Positions 1 to 8,002 of a stretch of DNA of 58,366 nucleotides are shown here, piece by piece. The notes under the pieces are model-generated. The model saw only the letters and a list, made by a program, of their open reading frames with translations, was not told the DNA's origin and did not search any database. The number at the start of each line of letters is the position of its first letter. The stretch's first letter is position 1. The stretch comes from an uncultured Muribaculaceae bacterium (GTDB taxonomy: Bacteria; Bacteroidota; Bacteroidia; Bacteroidales; Muribaculaceae): positions 1 to 58,366 of the forward strand of contig CAJUAF010000017.1 in assembly GCA_910584365.1 (NCBI GenBank). The letters run 5' to 3'. A program made the position numbers and the translations under genes.

Positions 1-50
1 TTGTCGAAGCCGCCGGCCTTGATATTACGCCTGATTCTGGGATTTTATAG
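1..50 (+). CDS. 3' end of an unidentified gene (partial)
   Basis: From base 3 the reading frame encodes about 15 residues ending GLDITPDSGIL before a TAG at 48-50. The stretch is G+C-rich with codon choice like the neighbouring genes, and base composition turns A+T-rich right after the stop, which fits the end of a real gene running in from the left. Too little is present to name it. Another frame stays open to 177 but reads into the A+T-rich part and looks non-coding. Confidence 0.3.
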   Translation, partial: VEAAGLDITPDSGIL

Positions 51-211
51 ATTAATAGAGAATGTCCATTGCAGTCATCCGGGTATTCATGAAAGGAATG
101 ACCAAAGACTACCAGGAAAATACCTATTATCTGCAGATAGGCTATATAGGTTAGAAATTGCTTTTGTCGGGTCATAGTTGGGGGGTGAGATATTCAGGTT
201 GAGATACACAA

Positions 212-245
212 CAGCGCTGTGTCGTAGGCGGGGGACACAGCGCTG
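212..245. terminator. 12-bp perfect hairpin between convergent gene ends
   Basis: CAGCGCTGTGTC (212-223) and GACACAGCGCTG (234-245) form a perfect 12-bp stem with a 10-base loop, 22 bases beyond the stop of the Bax-inhibitor-like gene. No strong T run follows on either strand, so it is a probable rather than a classic intrinsic terminator. Confidence 0.55.
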
Positions 246-267
246 CTGTAAGAGGGGGAGAGGGGGC

Positions 268-990
268 TCAGTCGCGGGAGGAGCCGAAGAAGCGGAGGAG
301 GTAGAGGAAGAGGTTGATGAAGTCGAGGTAGAGGGTCAGGGCGCCCCAGGTTGCCAGGGAGCTGTCTGCCAGACCCATGTTCATGGCCGCCATCTGCTTG
401 ACTTTCTGAGTATCCCAGGCGGTAAGGCCTATGAAAATCAGCACTCCGATTCCCGAGATAATCCAGTCAAAGGTGGAGTTGGCCCAGAAGATGTTGACTA
501 CGATGCAGATAATCAGACCGAAAAGTGCCATGTACAGGAAGGAGCCGATTTTGGTGAGGTCGCGGTTGGTGAAATAACCGTAGACGCTCATCGCGCCGAA
601 AACTGCGGACGTAATCAGGAAAGTCTTGAAAATCGAGTCAAAGGAAAAAGCCAGGAAGATAATCGACAGGGTAAGCCCGTTGACAAGGGCGAACAGATAG
701 AACAGTCCCGTCGACAAGGCCGGACTCATCTTGCCCAGGCGGGCGGAAATCCAGATTACCAGGCCGATTTCCAGCAGGGCCAGACCCCAGTAGATCCATT
801 TGTTGGTGGCTATGGTCATGGCGATGCTGCTGTTTTCGCCGGCAAAGAAGCCGATGAGGGCTGCGGCTGCCGACACCAGCAGGGCCAGGAACATCTTCAC
901 ATATACCTTTTTCATCACGGCCGAAACCTTGTTGTCAACGGCCTGTCCGTCGGTGAAATAACCCGGGGTGGAGTTGTTGTAATAATCCAT
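268..990 (-). CDS. Bax inhibitor-1/YccA family membrane protein
   Basis: This 240-residue protein is almost entirely hydrophobic, with about seven membrane segments, the usual build and length of the Bax inhibitor-1 (BI-1/YccA/TMBIM) family. After a short polar N-terminus the first segment begins near residue 33. The C-terminal part carries the family-like stretch GLTAWDTQKVKQM followed by the last hydrophobic segments LTLYLDFINLFLYLL. Bacterial members sit in the inner membrane; some act as pH-sensitive calcium leak channels and YccA modulates the FtsH protease, but which applies here cannot be told. It lies 45 bases downstream of argS on the same strand and may be co-transcribed with it. 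Only the family assignment is secure. Confidence 0.9.
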   Translation of the reverse strand: MDYYNNSTPGYFTDGQAVDNKVSAVMKKVYVKMFLALLVSAAAALIGFFAGENSSIAMTIATNKWIYWGLALLEIGLVIWISARLGKMSPALSTGLFYLFALVNGLTLSIIFLAFSFDSIFKTFLITSAVFGAMSVYGYFTNRDLTKIGSFLYMALFGLIICIVVNIFWANSTFDWIISGIGVLIFIGLTAWDTQKVKQMAAMNMGLADSSLATWGALTLYLDFINLFLYLLRFFGSSRD

Positions 991-1035
991 TGTATTGCGT
1001 TTGAGCTTGTTATACTTGAAAAAATAGTTCAGACC

Positions 1036-2826
1036 TTACATCCTTTCGGGAACCTTGATGCCCAGCAGGCCCATGGCCTGGCGTACAGTGCGCGACACCG
1101 TGGCACAAAGGGCCAGACGCAGCGAGCGCACCGCCTCATCCTCCTCCTTGAGGATGGAATAGTCATGGTAGAACTGGTTGTACTGCTTTACCAGTTCGTA
1201 GGCATAGTTGGCGATCATTGCCGGAGAGTAGCTCTTCCCAGCTTCCTGTACCACCGAGGGGAAATCCGACAGCGTCTGAATCAGCGCGATTTCCTTCTCA
1301 TTGGGGATGACGGCGGCATAGTTGCCGATTTCATACCCCAGCTCCGCAGCCTTGCGCAGAACCGAGCGGATGCGGGCGTAGGTGTACTGGATGAAAGGAC
1401 CTGTATTTCCGTTGAAGTCGATGGACTCCTCGGGATTGAACAGCATATTCTTGCGCGGGTCCACTTTCAGCAGGAAGTATTTCAGCGCTCCCAGGCCTAC
1501 TGTCTCCGAAATCTCGTCAATCTCGGCATCGGAAAGGCCGTCGGTCTTACCCAGTTCGGCCGAGACGCGGCGCGCGTTGGCCACCATTTCCTCCATCAGT
1601 TCGTCGGCATCCACAACCGTTCCCTCGCGGCTCTTCATCTTTCCGTTGGGAAGTTCCACCATCCCGTAGGAAAAATGGACAAGGTCCTTGCCCCACTTGA
1701 AGCCGAGACGGTCGAGCAGTAATGAAAGAACCTGGAAATGATAGTTTTGTTCATTGCCCACCACATAAATCATCTTGTCAATGGGATAATCCATGAAGCG
1801 GAGTTTGGCCGTGCCGATATCCTGGGTCATATAGACGGAGGTGCCGTCGGAGCGGAGCAGGAGTTTGTGGTCAAGTCCGGCGTCAGTCAGGTCAGCCCAT
1901 ACCGAACCGTCCTCCTTGCGGTACATGATTCCCTTTTCAAGGCCCTCGAGTACCTTCTCCTTCCCTTCCAGATAGGTCTCCGACTCATAATAGATTTTGT
2001 CGAAGTCCACACCCATACGCTTGTAGGTCTGGTCGAAGCCATCGTAGACCCATCGGTTCATCGTCTGCCAGAGCTGACGGATCTCCGGGTCTTTCCGCTC
2101 CCATTTCACCAGCATTTCGCGGGCCTCGGCCATAAGGGAAGACTGCGCTTTGGCTTCCTCTTCGGAAAGATTCTTATCCTCCATGAGCTGCTTGACCTCC
2201 TGACGGAACTTCTTGTCGAACAGGACATAGAAGTCGCCGATCAGGTGATCCCCCTTCTTGGCGGCGGATTCCGGAGTGGCGCCTTCGCCCCACTTCTTCC
2301 AGGCGAGCATCGACTTGCAGATATGGATACCACGGTCATTGACGATATTAGTCTTGACGACCTTGTTGCCGCACGCTTTCAGAATCTGCGCCAGCGAGAA
2401 CCCGAGCAGGTTGTTGCGCACGTGGCCCAGGTGAAGCGGTTTATTGGTGTTGGGCGAGGAATATTCCACCATCACAAGGGGGCTATCCTCCCCGGCCTCC
2501 CTGAATCCGAAATTTTCGTCGGCGGCTATATGCTCCAGCACCGAATTCCAGTAGGTGGGCTCGATCACTATGTTGAGGAATCCCTTGACGGCATTGCAGC
2601 GGTCGACCGCAGGCTCATTGTCCACCAGCCAGTTCCCGATTTCCGTGGCCACAGCTTCCGGAGCCTTCCGGGCTGCCTTGACCCAAGGAAAGACCACAAC
2701 TGTAAGATTCCCCTCGAACTCCTTGCGGGTCGCCTGGGGTACAATCTCCCGGGGATCTGTGTCAACGCCGTACAGCTCCTTGACTGCGCGGGACACTCCC
2801 TGCGATATGATATTGTCTATTGACAT
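1036..2826 (-). CDS. argS: Arginyl-tRNA synthetase
   Basis: Class I synthetase charging tRNA-Arg with arginine in the cytoplasm. The 596-residue length is usual. Visible landmarks are the N-terminal Arg-tRNA-synthetase domain (about 1-90), the HIGH signature as HLGH at residues 132-135 inside NTNKPLHLGHVRNN, the KMSKS-equivalent GKMKSREGT near residue 395, and a C-terminal anticodon-binding DALR domain over roughly the last 120 residues ending in GLLGIKVPERM. It is divergent from the S1/P1 nuclease gene, and the 190-base gap holds a promoter for each. The ATG at 2826 leaves a leader of about 75 bases from the TAACTTTG box. Confidence 0.97.
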   Translation of the reverse strand: MSIDNIISQGVSRAVKELYGVDTDPREIVPQATRKEFEGNLTVVVFPWVKAARKAPEAVATEIGNWLVDNEPAVDRCNAVKGFLNIVIEPTYWNSVLEHIAADENFGFREAGEDSPLVMVEYSSPNTNKPLHLGHVRNNLLGFSLAQILKACGNKVVKTNIVNDRGIHICKSMLAWKKWGEGATPESAAKKGDHLIGDFYVLFDKKFRQEVKQLMEDKNLSEEEAKAQSSLMAEAREMLVKWERKDPEIRQLWQTMNRWVYDGFDQTYKRMGVDFDKIYYESETYLEGKEKVLEGLEKGIMYRKEDGSVWADLTDAGLDHKLLLRSDGTSVYMTQDIGTAKLRFMDYPIDKMIYVVGNEQNYHFQVLSLLLDRLGFKWGKDLVHFSYGMVELPNGKMKSREGTVVDADELMEEMVANARRVSAELGKTDGLSDAEIDEISETVGLGALKYFLLKVDPRKNMLFNPEESIDFNGNTGPFIQYTYARIRSVLRKAAELGYEIGNYAAVIPNEKEIALIQTLSDFPSVVQEAGKSYSPAMIANYAYELVKQYNQFYHDYSILKEEDEAVRSLRLALCATVSRTVRQAMGLLGIKVPERM

Positions 2827-2907
2827 TGCCGTATATGATGAAATGTTTCAGATGTTGGAATAAAATTTCGCGGAAAAGTTTAACCTGCAATTCCGCGTAT
2901 TGAGGCG

Positions 2908-2915
2908 CAAAGTTA
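2908..2915 (-). promoter_or_regulatory. Bacteroidetes -7 box for argS
   Basis: CAAAGTTA on the plus strand reads TAACTTTG on the minus strand and fits TAnnTTTG. A -33 TTTG is not clear at the expected distance, so the call rests on the -7 box and on its position upstream of argS. Confidence 0.5.
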
Positions 2916-2946
2916 CTGATTTTTCCCGAAAAAACAGTAATACCGC

Positions 2947-2976
2947 TTGTTAATCTTGTCTAAATCACTACCTTTG
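2947..2976 (+). promoter_or_regulatory. Promoter for the S1/P1 nuclease gene
   Basis: TTG at 2947-2949, a 19-base spacer and TACCTTTG at 2969-2976. Predicted start of transcription is near 2983, about 33 bases before the ATG. Confidence 0.6.
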
Positions 2977-3015
2977 CAGTGTGAATCACTATCACAGACG
3001 TAAAACATTACATCC

Positions 3016-3834
3016 ATGAAACGCAGTCTTTTCAAAGCAATACTGATTCTCTTCTTTCTCCCCCTGGCTCTCGAGGCTCTTGCGTGGGGGCAGAAAGGAC
3101 ACGACACCACCGCCGCCATAGCCGAACGCCACCTGACACCGGCCACCCGGGCAGCCGTCGACTCCATCTTCCAGGGGCGCTCGCTGGTCTACTGGGCCAA
3201 CTGGCTCGATAATGCCAGTCATACTCCCGAGTACGCCTACACCAAGACCTGGCATTACAAGAATGTCGACGCCGACAGAACCTACTTCACCCAGCCCGCA
3301 CACCCCGACGGCGACGTGGTAACCGCCATCCGCTACTCCATCAAGGTCCTGGCCGACTCCTCGCAGACCCCCGAAAACCGCGCCCTGTGCCTGAAAATCC
3401 TTGTTCACCTTGTCGGCGATATGCACCAGCCGATGCACATGGGTCACGCCACTGACTTAGGAGGCAACCGCGTCAAAGTCAAGTATTTCGGCCGCGAGCA
3501 TAACCTCCACGGAATCTGGGACACCAACCTGTTGGAAAGCGCTCACCGCTGGAGCTACACGGAATGGGCCGACCAGCTTGACCGCATGACCCCCGTCGGC
3601 GAAGCCCTCCTCCTGTCGGGCAATATCGACGACTGGGCGCAGCGCACCGTCGAATCCGCCGCCATGATTTACGACGAGACTCCCGAAGGCTCCTCCCTGA
3701 GCTATAACCAGGTGGCCCGCTGGGCGCCGCTGATTGAAGATTCCCTGCTGGCCGGAGGACTCAGGCTCGCCCATATCCTCAACTCCATCTTCGATCCGGC
3801 ATATCCCGCAAGCCGTCCTCTCTCAACTTTCTGA
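3016..3834 (+). CDS. Exported S1/P1 family nuclease
   Basis: Zinc-dependent phosphodiesterase of the S1/P1 family, cutting single-stranded nucleic acids outside the cytoplasm. A hydrophobic signal peptide of about 22 residues ends ALEALA, leaving WGQKGH at the mature N-terminus; in this family the N-terminal Trp itself binds zinc, so the cleavage point fits. Further expected ligands are visible in HLVGDMHQPMHMG and HGIWDTNLL. The 272-residue length is normal. Its stop lies 26 bases before the kinase gene, so it may be transcribed into that run. A role in scavenging phosphate or nucleosides is inference from the family. Confidence 0.93.
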   Translation: MKRSLFKAILILFFLPLALEALAWGQKGHDTTAAIAERHLTPATRAAVDSIFQGRSLVYWANWLDNASHTPEYAYTKTWHYKNVDADRTYFTQPAHPDGDVVTAIRYSIKVLADSSQTPENRALCLKILVHLVGDMHQPMHMGHATDLGGNRVKVKYFGREHNLHGIWDTNLLESAHRWSYTEWADQLDRMTPVGEALLLSGNIDDWAQRTVESAAMIYDETPEGSSLSYNQVARWAPLIEDSLLAGGLRLAHILNSIFDPAYPASRPLSTF

Positions 3835-3860
3835 TTTCCTCCCTATAAGAAAAATCCACA

Positions 3861-5414
3861 ATGGAAGATGTAAAACCTGGCGCTCTCCGGGAAGGTACCC
3901 TCCTCTCCAGCGGCAAGCGCGATTATAAGGTTGTCAAAGTCCTCGGTTCGGGGGGCTTCGGAGTGACATACCTGGTGAAAGGGAATGTCAAAGCCGACAA
4001 TGTCTGGGTCGAAGGATTGTTCGCCGTCAAGGAGCATTTCCCCTCCAGTTTCGCCACGCGCCGCGGCGACGCCGTGGTTCCTACGCCTGGACATGAGGCC
4101 GAGTTCAACCGCGCCCTTCAGGATTTCATCCTCGAGGCCACCAGACTTCAGAAATTCGGCACTCAGCACGAGAATATCGTGAAAGTCAACGAGATTTTCG
4201 AGGCCAACGGCACGGCGTATTACGTAATGCAGCACGTCAACGGGATGTCCCTGACCGACTATGCGCGGTCAATGCCTGAAGGACGTCTCGACCGCGCGTC
4301 CGCCCTGACGGTGCTGGACCCGATTTTCAGCGCCATTGAGTTCCTTCATTCCAACCGTGTGAACCATTTCGACATCAAGCCCGACAATATCATGCTCCAT
4401 CAGACTGAGCAGGGACTGATGCCCGTATTGATTGACTTCGGACTGAGCATCCATTTCCGGAAAAACGGAGACAAGACTACTCCCAAAGAATTCTACGGTC
4501 TTTCGGAAGGATACGCCCCGATTGAACAGTATGCCGAAATCAACGCGTTCTCCCCGGCCTCAGATGTCTATGCCCTGGGCGCCACGTTGGTTTTTCTTCT
4601 GACCGGCCATATTCCAGAAGCCGCTCCGAAGTTGAAAATCAGCTATCTGCGCCAGTATCTTTCCGACGTCACCGACCCGATGACCGTGGAAGCCATCTGC
4701 CGGGCCATGGAACCCGATAATGAGCGGCGCACGCAGTCCGTCGCGCAGTTCCGCGTCGATCTCGGCCTGGTGCCTTCGCTCGGAAACGGCGGCACCCTGC
4801 CGATGGATTTCAAGCCCGGAAAGCCTACGCGCCCGATATCGGACGGGAACGGTTTCAGGAATACACCCTGGGTGAAATATACCCTGGCGGCCGTCGGAGC
4901 GGCGGCTGTCGCGCTCATTGTATTCTTAGGAGTCCGGTGGATGGCAACGCCTGCGGAAGACCAGGGCGCCCCTACCGAAAATCCCGAAACTGTTGCGGTT
5001 CAAGGCGCCGGTGAGGGGAGCCAGGAGTCCACTCAGGTCCCCGTTGAAACTCCGGAAAATACTCCTGAGGGAAACATCGACCCCGCGGTTGAACCTCAGC
5101 GTCCCGCCACCCCGGAGCAATCGGGTTCCTCCCCCGCGTCTCTTCCTCTGCGTCCCGCTCAGCCGCAGACACCCGCTCCGGCGGTCACCAACGGAACGCT
5201 CTCTTTCCCTTATGGCTCATATACCGGGGAAATCAAAGGGGGAAAACCTCATGGCCGCGGGACAGTTCACTTCACCTCCTCCCATACCATCGAGCATACA
5301 TCCGTCCAGGCCTCTGCCGGTGATTATATGAACGGTTCCTATTCCAATGGCGAACTGATTACCGGTAAACTTTACAATGCCGACGGCGAGCTTCTGAAGA
5401 CCATAATCCCGTAG
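3861..5414 (+). CDS. Membrane-anchored Ser/Thr protein kinase with MORN-like tail
   Basis: Eukaryotic-like (Hanks-type) kinase, 517 residues. The cytoplasmic N-terminal domain shows the glycine loop GSGGFGVTY (29-37), Lys57 in FAVKEHF, the catalytic loop HFDIKPDN with Asp171, the metal-binding DFG at 192-194, and a bacterial-type YAPIEQY segment. Phe170 replaces the usual Arg of HRD, making it a non-RD kinase, so activation-loop control may differ from RD enzymes. One membrane segment lies near 339-358, followed by a Pro/Glu/Gln-rich linker and a C-terminal periplasmic piece with a MORN-like motif (YTGEIKGGKPHGRGTVHF). Four genes for exported proteins follow closely, so they are plausible partners or readouts. 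Substrates are unknown. Confidence 0.9.
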   Translation: MEDVKPGALREGTLLSSGKRDYKVVKVLGSGGFGVTYLVKGNVKADNVWVEGLFAVKEHFPSSFATRRGDAVVPTPGHEAEFNRALQDFILEATRLQKFGTQHENIVKVNEIFEANGTAYYVMQHVNGMSLTDYARSMPEGRLDRASALTVLDPIFSAIEFLHSNRVNHFDIKPDNIMLHQTEQGLMPVLIDFGLSIHFRKNGDKTTPKEFYGLSEGYAPIEQYAEINAFSPASDVYALGATLVFLLTGHIPEAAPKLKISYLRQYLSDVTDPMTVEAICRAMEPDNERRTQSVAQFRVDLGLVPSLGNGGTLPMDFKPGKPTRPISDGNGFRNTPWVKYTLAAVGAAAVALIVFLGVRWMATPAEDQGAPTENPETVAVQGAGEGSQESTQVPVETPENTPEGNIDPAVEPQRPATPEQSGSSPASLPLRPAQPQTPAPAVTNGTLSFPYGSYTGEIKGGKPHGRGTVHFTSSHTIEHTSVQASAGDYMNGSYSNGELITGKLYNADGELLKTIIP

Positions 5415-5427
5415 TCTCCCCTCCTCA

Positions 5428-6174
5428 ATGAAAAAAATTATATCTGTCGCTCTCTCAGCCTTCTTGCTGCTGATCTCCTCCCCGGCCCGAGGCGCGGAGG
5501 ATTCTGAACGCGCCGCCGCTGAAAACCGGTTTATCTCCGGGCTGGAAGCATGGCCCGGAACCGCCGACGACGAACCGAAAATAGACCTCAGCACTGCCGA
5601 GAACTACCGCGATTCGCTGCTGGCTGTGCCGGGAAAATTCTATCAGGTGCGGGGAATCTCGGCCACGACCTATTTCCGTCCCGATTCCGCCGGAACGGTG
5701 ATTCCGCTGATGGATACCGGATTTCCCGCCGAGAGTATCGCCAATCTGTTTCTCCTGCCGGTACCGCTTGCCCGCACAACCGGCATGGACCTCTCGGTCA
5801 TGACCCACGAGTATGGATCCGCCACCCGTTTGCAGACCACCGTCGACAAACTTCTGAGCTATTGCGAGGGAGCCGGATGCCAGGCTTTCTTCGGAGTCGA
5901 AAAGCTCGAGGAAGATAATCTCTCCTGCTCGCTGTTCCTTTACAATCCCGCCGAAGGATATGACCATGTTTTCAAGCTCGACTGTCATCCCTCGGAGATT
6001 CTTGCAGGAAACGGTGTGTTTACCGGCCGCGTCAGCCTGTTTGTGCCTACGGATAATGTCTCTGACCTCTTCCGCAAGGCCGCCGAAGGGAAGACCGATG
6101 CCGGCCGGGAACTTGAACGACAGATGAATGTTAACCCCAGTCAGACTTCCGGAGATGAAAAGACTGATAACTGA
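5428..6174 (+). CDS. Exported protein of unknown function, kinase operon
   Basis: A 248-residue protein with a clear signal peptide (MKKIISVALSAFLLLISSPARG, cut near residue 23). The start is 13 bases after the kinase stop. The rest looks like a soluble mixed alpha/beta protein with no motif I recognise; two cysteines lie close together in the CEGAGC stretch and could form a disulphide in the periplasm. Its 3' end overlaps the next gene by 20 bases if the ATG at 6155 is used, which implies co-transcription and perhaps coupled translation. The function is not known, and only the context links it to signalling by the kinase. Confidence 0.75.
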   Translation: MKKIISVALSAFLLLISSPARGAEDSERAAAENRFISGLEAWPGTADDEPKIDLSTAENYRDSLLAVPGKFYQVRGISATTYFRPDSAGTVIPLMDTGFPAESIANLFLLPVPLARTTGMDLSVMTHEYGSATRLQTTVDKLLSYCEGAGCQAFFGVEKLEEDNLSCSLFLYNPAEGYDHVFKLDCHPSEILAGNGVFTGRVSLFVPTDNVSDLFRKAAEGKTDAGRELERQMNVNPSQTSGDEKTDN

Positions 6175-6985
6175 CAGAATTCTGCTGTTGCTCTGTGTGC
6201 TGCCTCTTTGGGTGGCAGGCTCCGCCGCCCAGCCCGGCGAGATGACCGAGGAAGAAGCCGACCTCATACGCCTTGACGAGAATATGGTCTACGGAGAGGC
6301 GTTCGTGCGTGAAGCTCCCGCCGATGAGGCGGCCGCCATTAATCTGCGTGACGCCGCTCTCGCCAGCCTGACCGAATCGGCCAATGAAATCAGGGATGCC
6401 CACCGGCTGGCTCCCCTTACCTCGGGGCGCATCCATCCTTTCGTAAAGTATTTCACCTACGAAACTTCGGGCCGCGTCTGCGGATTCGCTTACGTATCCC
6501 TTCAGAAGATCATGTCTGTCAGCGCCGATTCTCCCTCGGCTCCCCCCTCTTCCGCCCCTGTCTCCCCATCCCCGGAACCGACAACTCCGGCTCCGGCTCC
6601 CGTGTCCCCATCATCTGACGCCCCCTCCCAGGCCGCGACTCCTCCTTCGCCGGTTCAATCCCACGCTTCCTCCTCGCTGCTGTCCGGAAAAGGGCTGGAT
6701 GTAGTTCTCGAAATTGTCTCCCGCAAAGGGCTGATGCTGGATGAACTCGGACGCCTCCTGACCGAGAAAAAGCGCGACGGCTCCATCTCCTCCTTCGGTC
6801 AGGTGCGCCCCGGAAATCCGATTCCGACCGATTGCTATCTCGTGGTGATCGACCGCTCTTTTACTGTCCGGACTCTCCTTGCTCCGGATGGTTGCGAACT
6901 GCCCGCCGACTTTCCCGTGGGGGACCTGCCAAGCAGTTCCTCCGCATCGGAATTTCATGACTGCGGTTTTGTATGGTTCAAATAA
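6155..6985 (+). CDS. Exported protein with Pro/Ser-rich linker, unknown function
   Basis: I chose the ATG at 6155 rather than the in-frame ATG at 6128 because it gives a proper signal peptide (MKRLITDRILLLLCVLPLWVAGSAA), giving 276 residues. An N-terminal globular part of about 100 residues is followed by a 50-residue linker rich in Pro, Ala and Ser and a C-terminal globular part of about 110 residues. The linker resembles the one in the neighbouring kinase, in keeping with two periplasmic domains on a flexible tether. It overlaps the preceding gene by 20 bases. No family is recognised. Confidence 0.7.
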   Translation: MKRLITDRILLLLCVLPLWVAGSAAQPGEMTEEEADLIRLDENMVYGEAFVREAPADEAAAINLRDAALASLTESANEIRDAHRLAPLTSGRIHPFVKYFTYETSGRVCGFAYVSLQKIMSVSADSPSAPPSSAPVSPSPEPTTPAPAPVSPSSDAPSQAATPPSPVQSHASSSLLSGKGLDVVLEIVSRKGLMLDELGRLLTEKKRDGSISSFGQVRPGNPIPTDCYLVVIDRSFTVRTLLAPDGCELPADFPVGDLPSSSSASEFHDCGFVWFK

Positions 6986-6999
6986 TCCCCTGCTTACAA

Positions 7000-7968
7000 A
7001 TGATGAAACTTACCACTGCCATAATCTCCATGTTCCTGGCCGTCATCTGTGCCCAGGCAAACGTAACTTTCCGCTTCTCTCCCAGTTCCCATATCGATGG
7101 ACCCGGAAGCAAGCCTCTGATGGAGAAAGAAATCTCCGCTCTGCTCAGTGAAATCACCGCCGCCGGTACCGAGGAGCGCGACCTGAATCTCTCTGCCGTA
7201 AAAATGCAGGAGGAAGCCCGCACACGCCTCTGTGACTTATGGGAAAACGCCCGCTTCGTGTGCGACAAAACCTCTGTCATCCAGAAATGCCTCAACGACT
7301 GTCAGGGCTATCAGGTCCGCGGAATTTTCGTCACCATGAAGCCCGTTGACGACACCTACACCCAGGGCATCAACCGCGAACTGGTCGTCACCCTCAACCA
7401 TGCCAACGAAATTACCGGTGTCCGTCTGGCCCTGGAAGACCAGGAAACCGTCGAGAAAATCATGGGGGAAGGAACAGTCGCCGATGTCCGCGAGCGCCGC
7501 GAGCTGCTGAAATTCGTGGAGGATTTCCGCTGCTATTATAATGAGCGCAACCTCGACGCCCTGAACAAGATTTTCAGTGACAACGCCCTGATTATTGTCG
7601 GTTCCATAATCCGCAAGGGACGCAAAGCTCCCGACGGTACAATCCTGGAGAGCGCAAAAGTGAAATACAGTCAGCTTTCCAAAGAGGAGTATCTCCGGAA
7701 TCTCTCGAAAGTCTTCGACCGCAACAGGCGCCTGGATGTCAAATTCGATAATATCAGCGTAGCCAAAAACGGCTCGAAGCCCAACTCCTACGGTGTTACG
7801 CTCCATCAGACCTGGACCTCAAGCGGTTACTCCGATGAGGGATGGCTTTTCCTGTACTGGGACCTGTCAACCCCCGGTGAGCCGAAAATCGTGGTCCGTA
7901 CCTGGCAGCCCGAAGCCATTGTCGACGAACACGGCGTATTCGACATCCACGACTTTTTCATCCCCTGA
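7000..7968 (+). CDS. Exported protein with an NTF2-like C-terminal domain
   Basis: Start taken at the paired ATGATG at 7000-7005, which opens directly onto the signal peptide (MMKLTTAIISMFLAVICAQA); the in-frame ATG at 6973 lies inside the preceding gene. About 322 residues. The second half, from about residue 165, reads like an NTF2/SnoaL-like fold: a helix LLKFVEDFRCYYNERNLDAL, then IFSDNALIIVG, a mid-domain YLRNLSKVF helix and late strands with YGVTLHQTWTS and EGWLFLYWDL. Such domains bind small ligands or act as assembly modules; no catalytic set is evident. It lies 15 bases after the preceding stop, in the kinase-led run. Confidence 0.72.
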   Translation: MMKLTTAIISMFLAVICAQANVTFRFSPSSHIDGPGSKPLMEKEISALLSEITAAGTEERDLNLSAVKMQEEARTRLCDLWENARFVCDKTSVIQKCLNDCQGYQVRGIFVTMKPVDDTYTQGINRELVVTLNHANEITGVRLALEDQETVEKIMGEGTVADVRERRELLKFVEDFRCYYNERNLDALNKIFSDNALIIVGSIIRKGRKAPDGTILESAKVKYSQLSKEEYLRNLSKVFDRNRRLDVKFDNISVAKNGSKPNSYGVTLHQTWTSSGYSDEGWLFLYWDLSTPGEPKIVVRTWQPEAIVDEHGVFDIHDFFIP

Positions 7969-8002
7969 CAACGGCTTTCAGACCGCATAGTCCAATTGTG
8001 AA

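Noticed and set aside
178..1722. Long plus-strand reading frame over the Bax-inhibitor-like gene and argS
   Set aside because: It is antisense to two well-recognised genes and its product is low-complexity with no recognisable domain.
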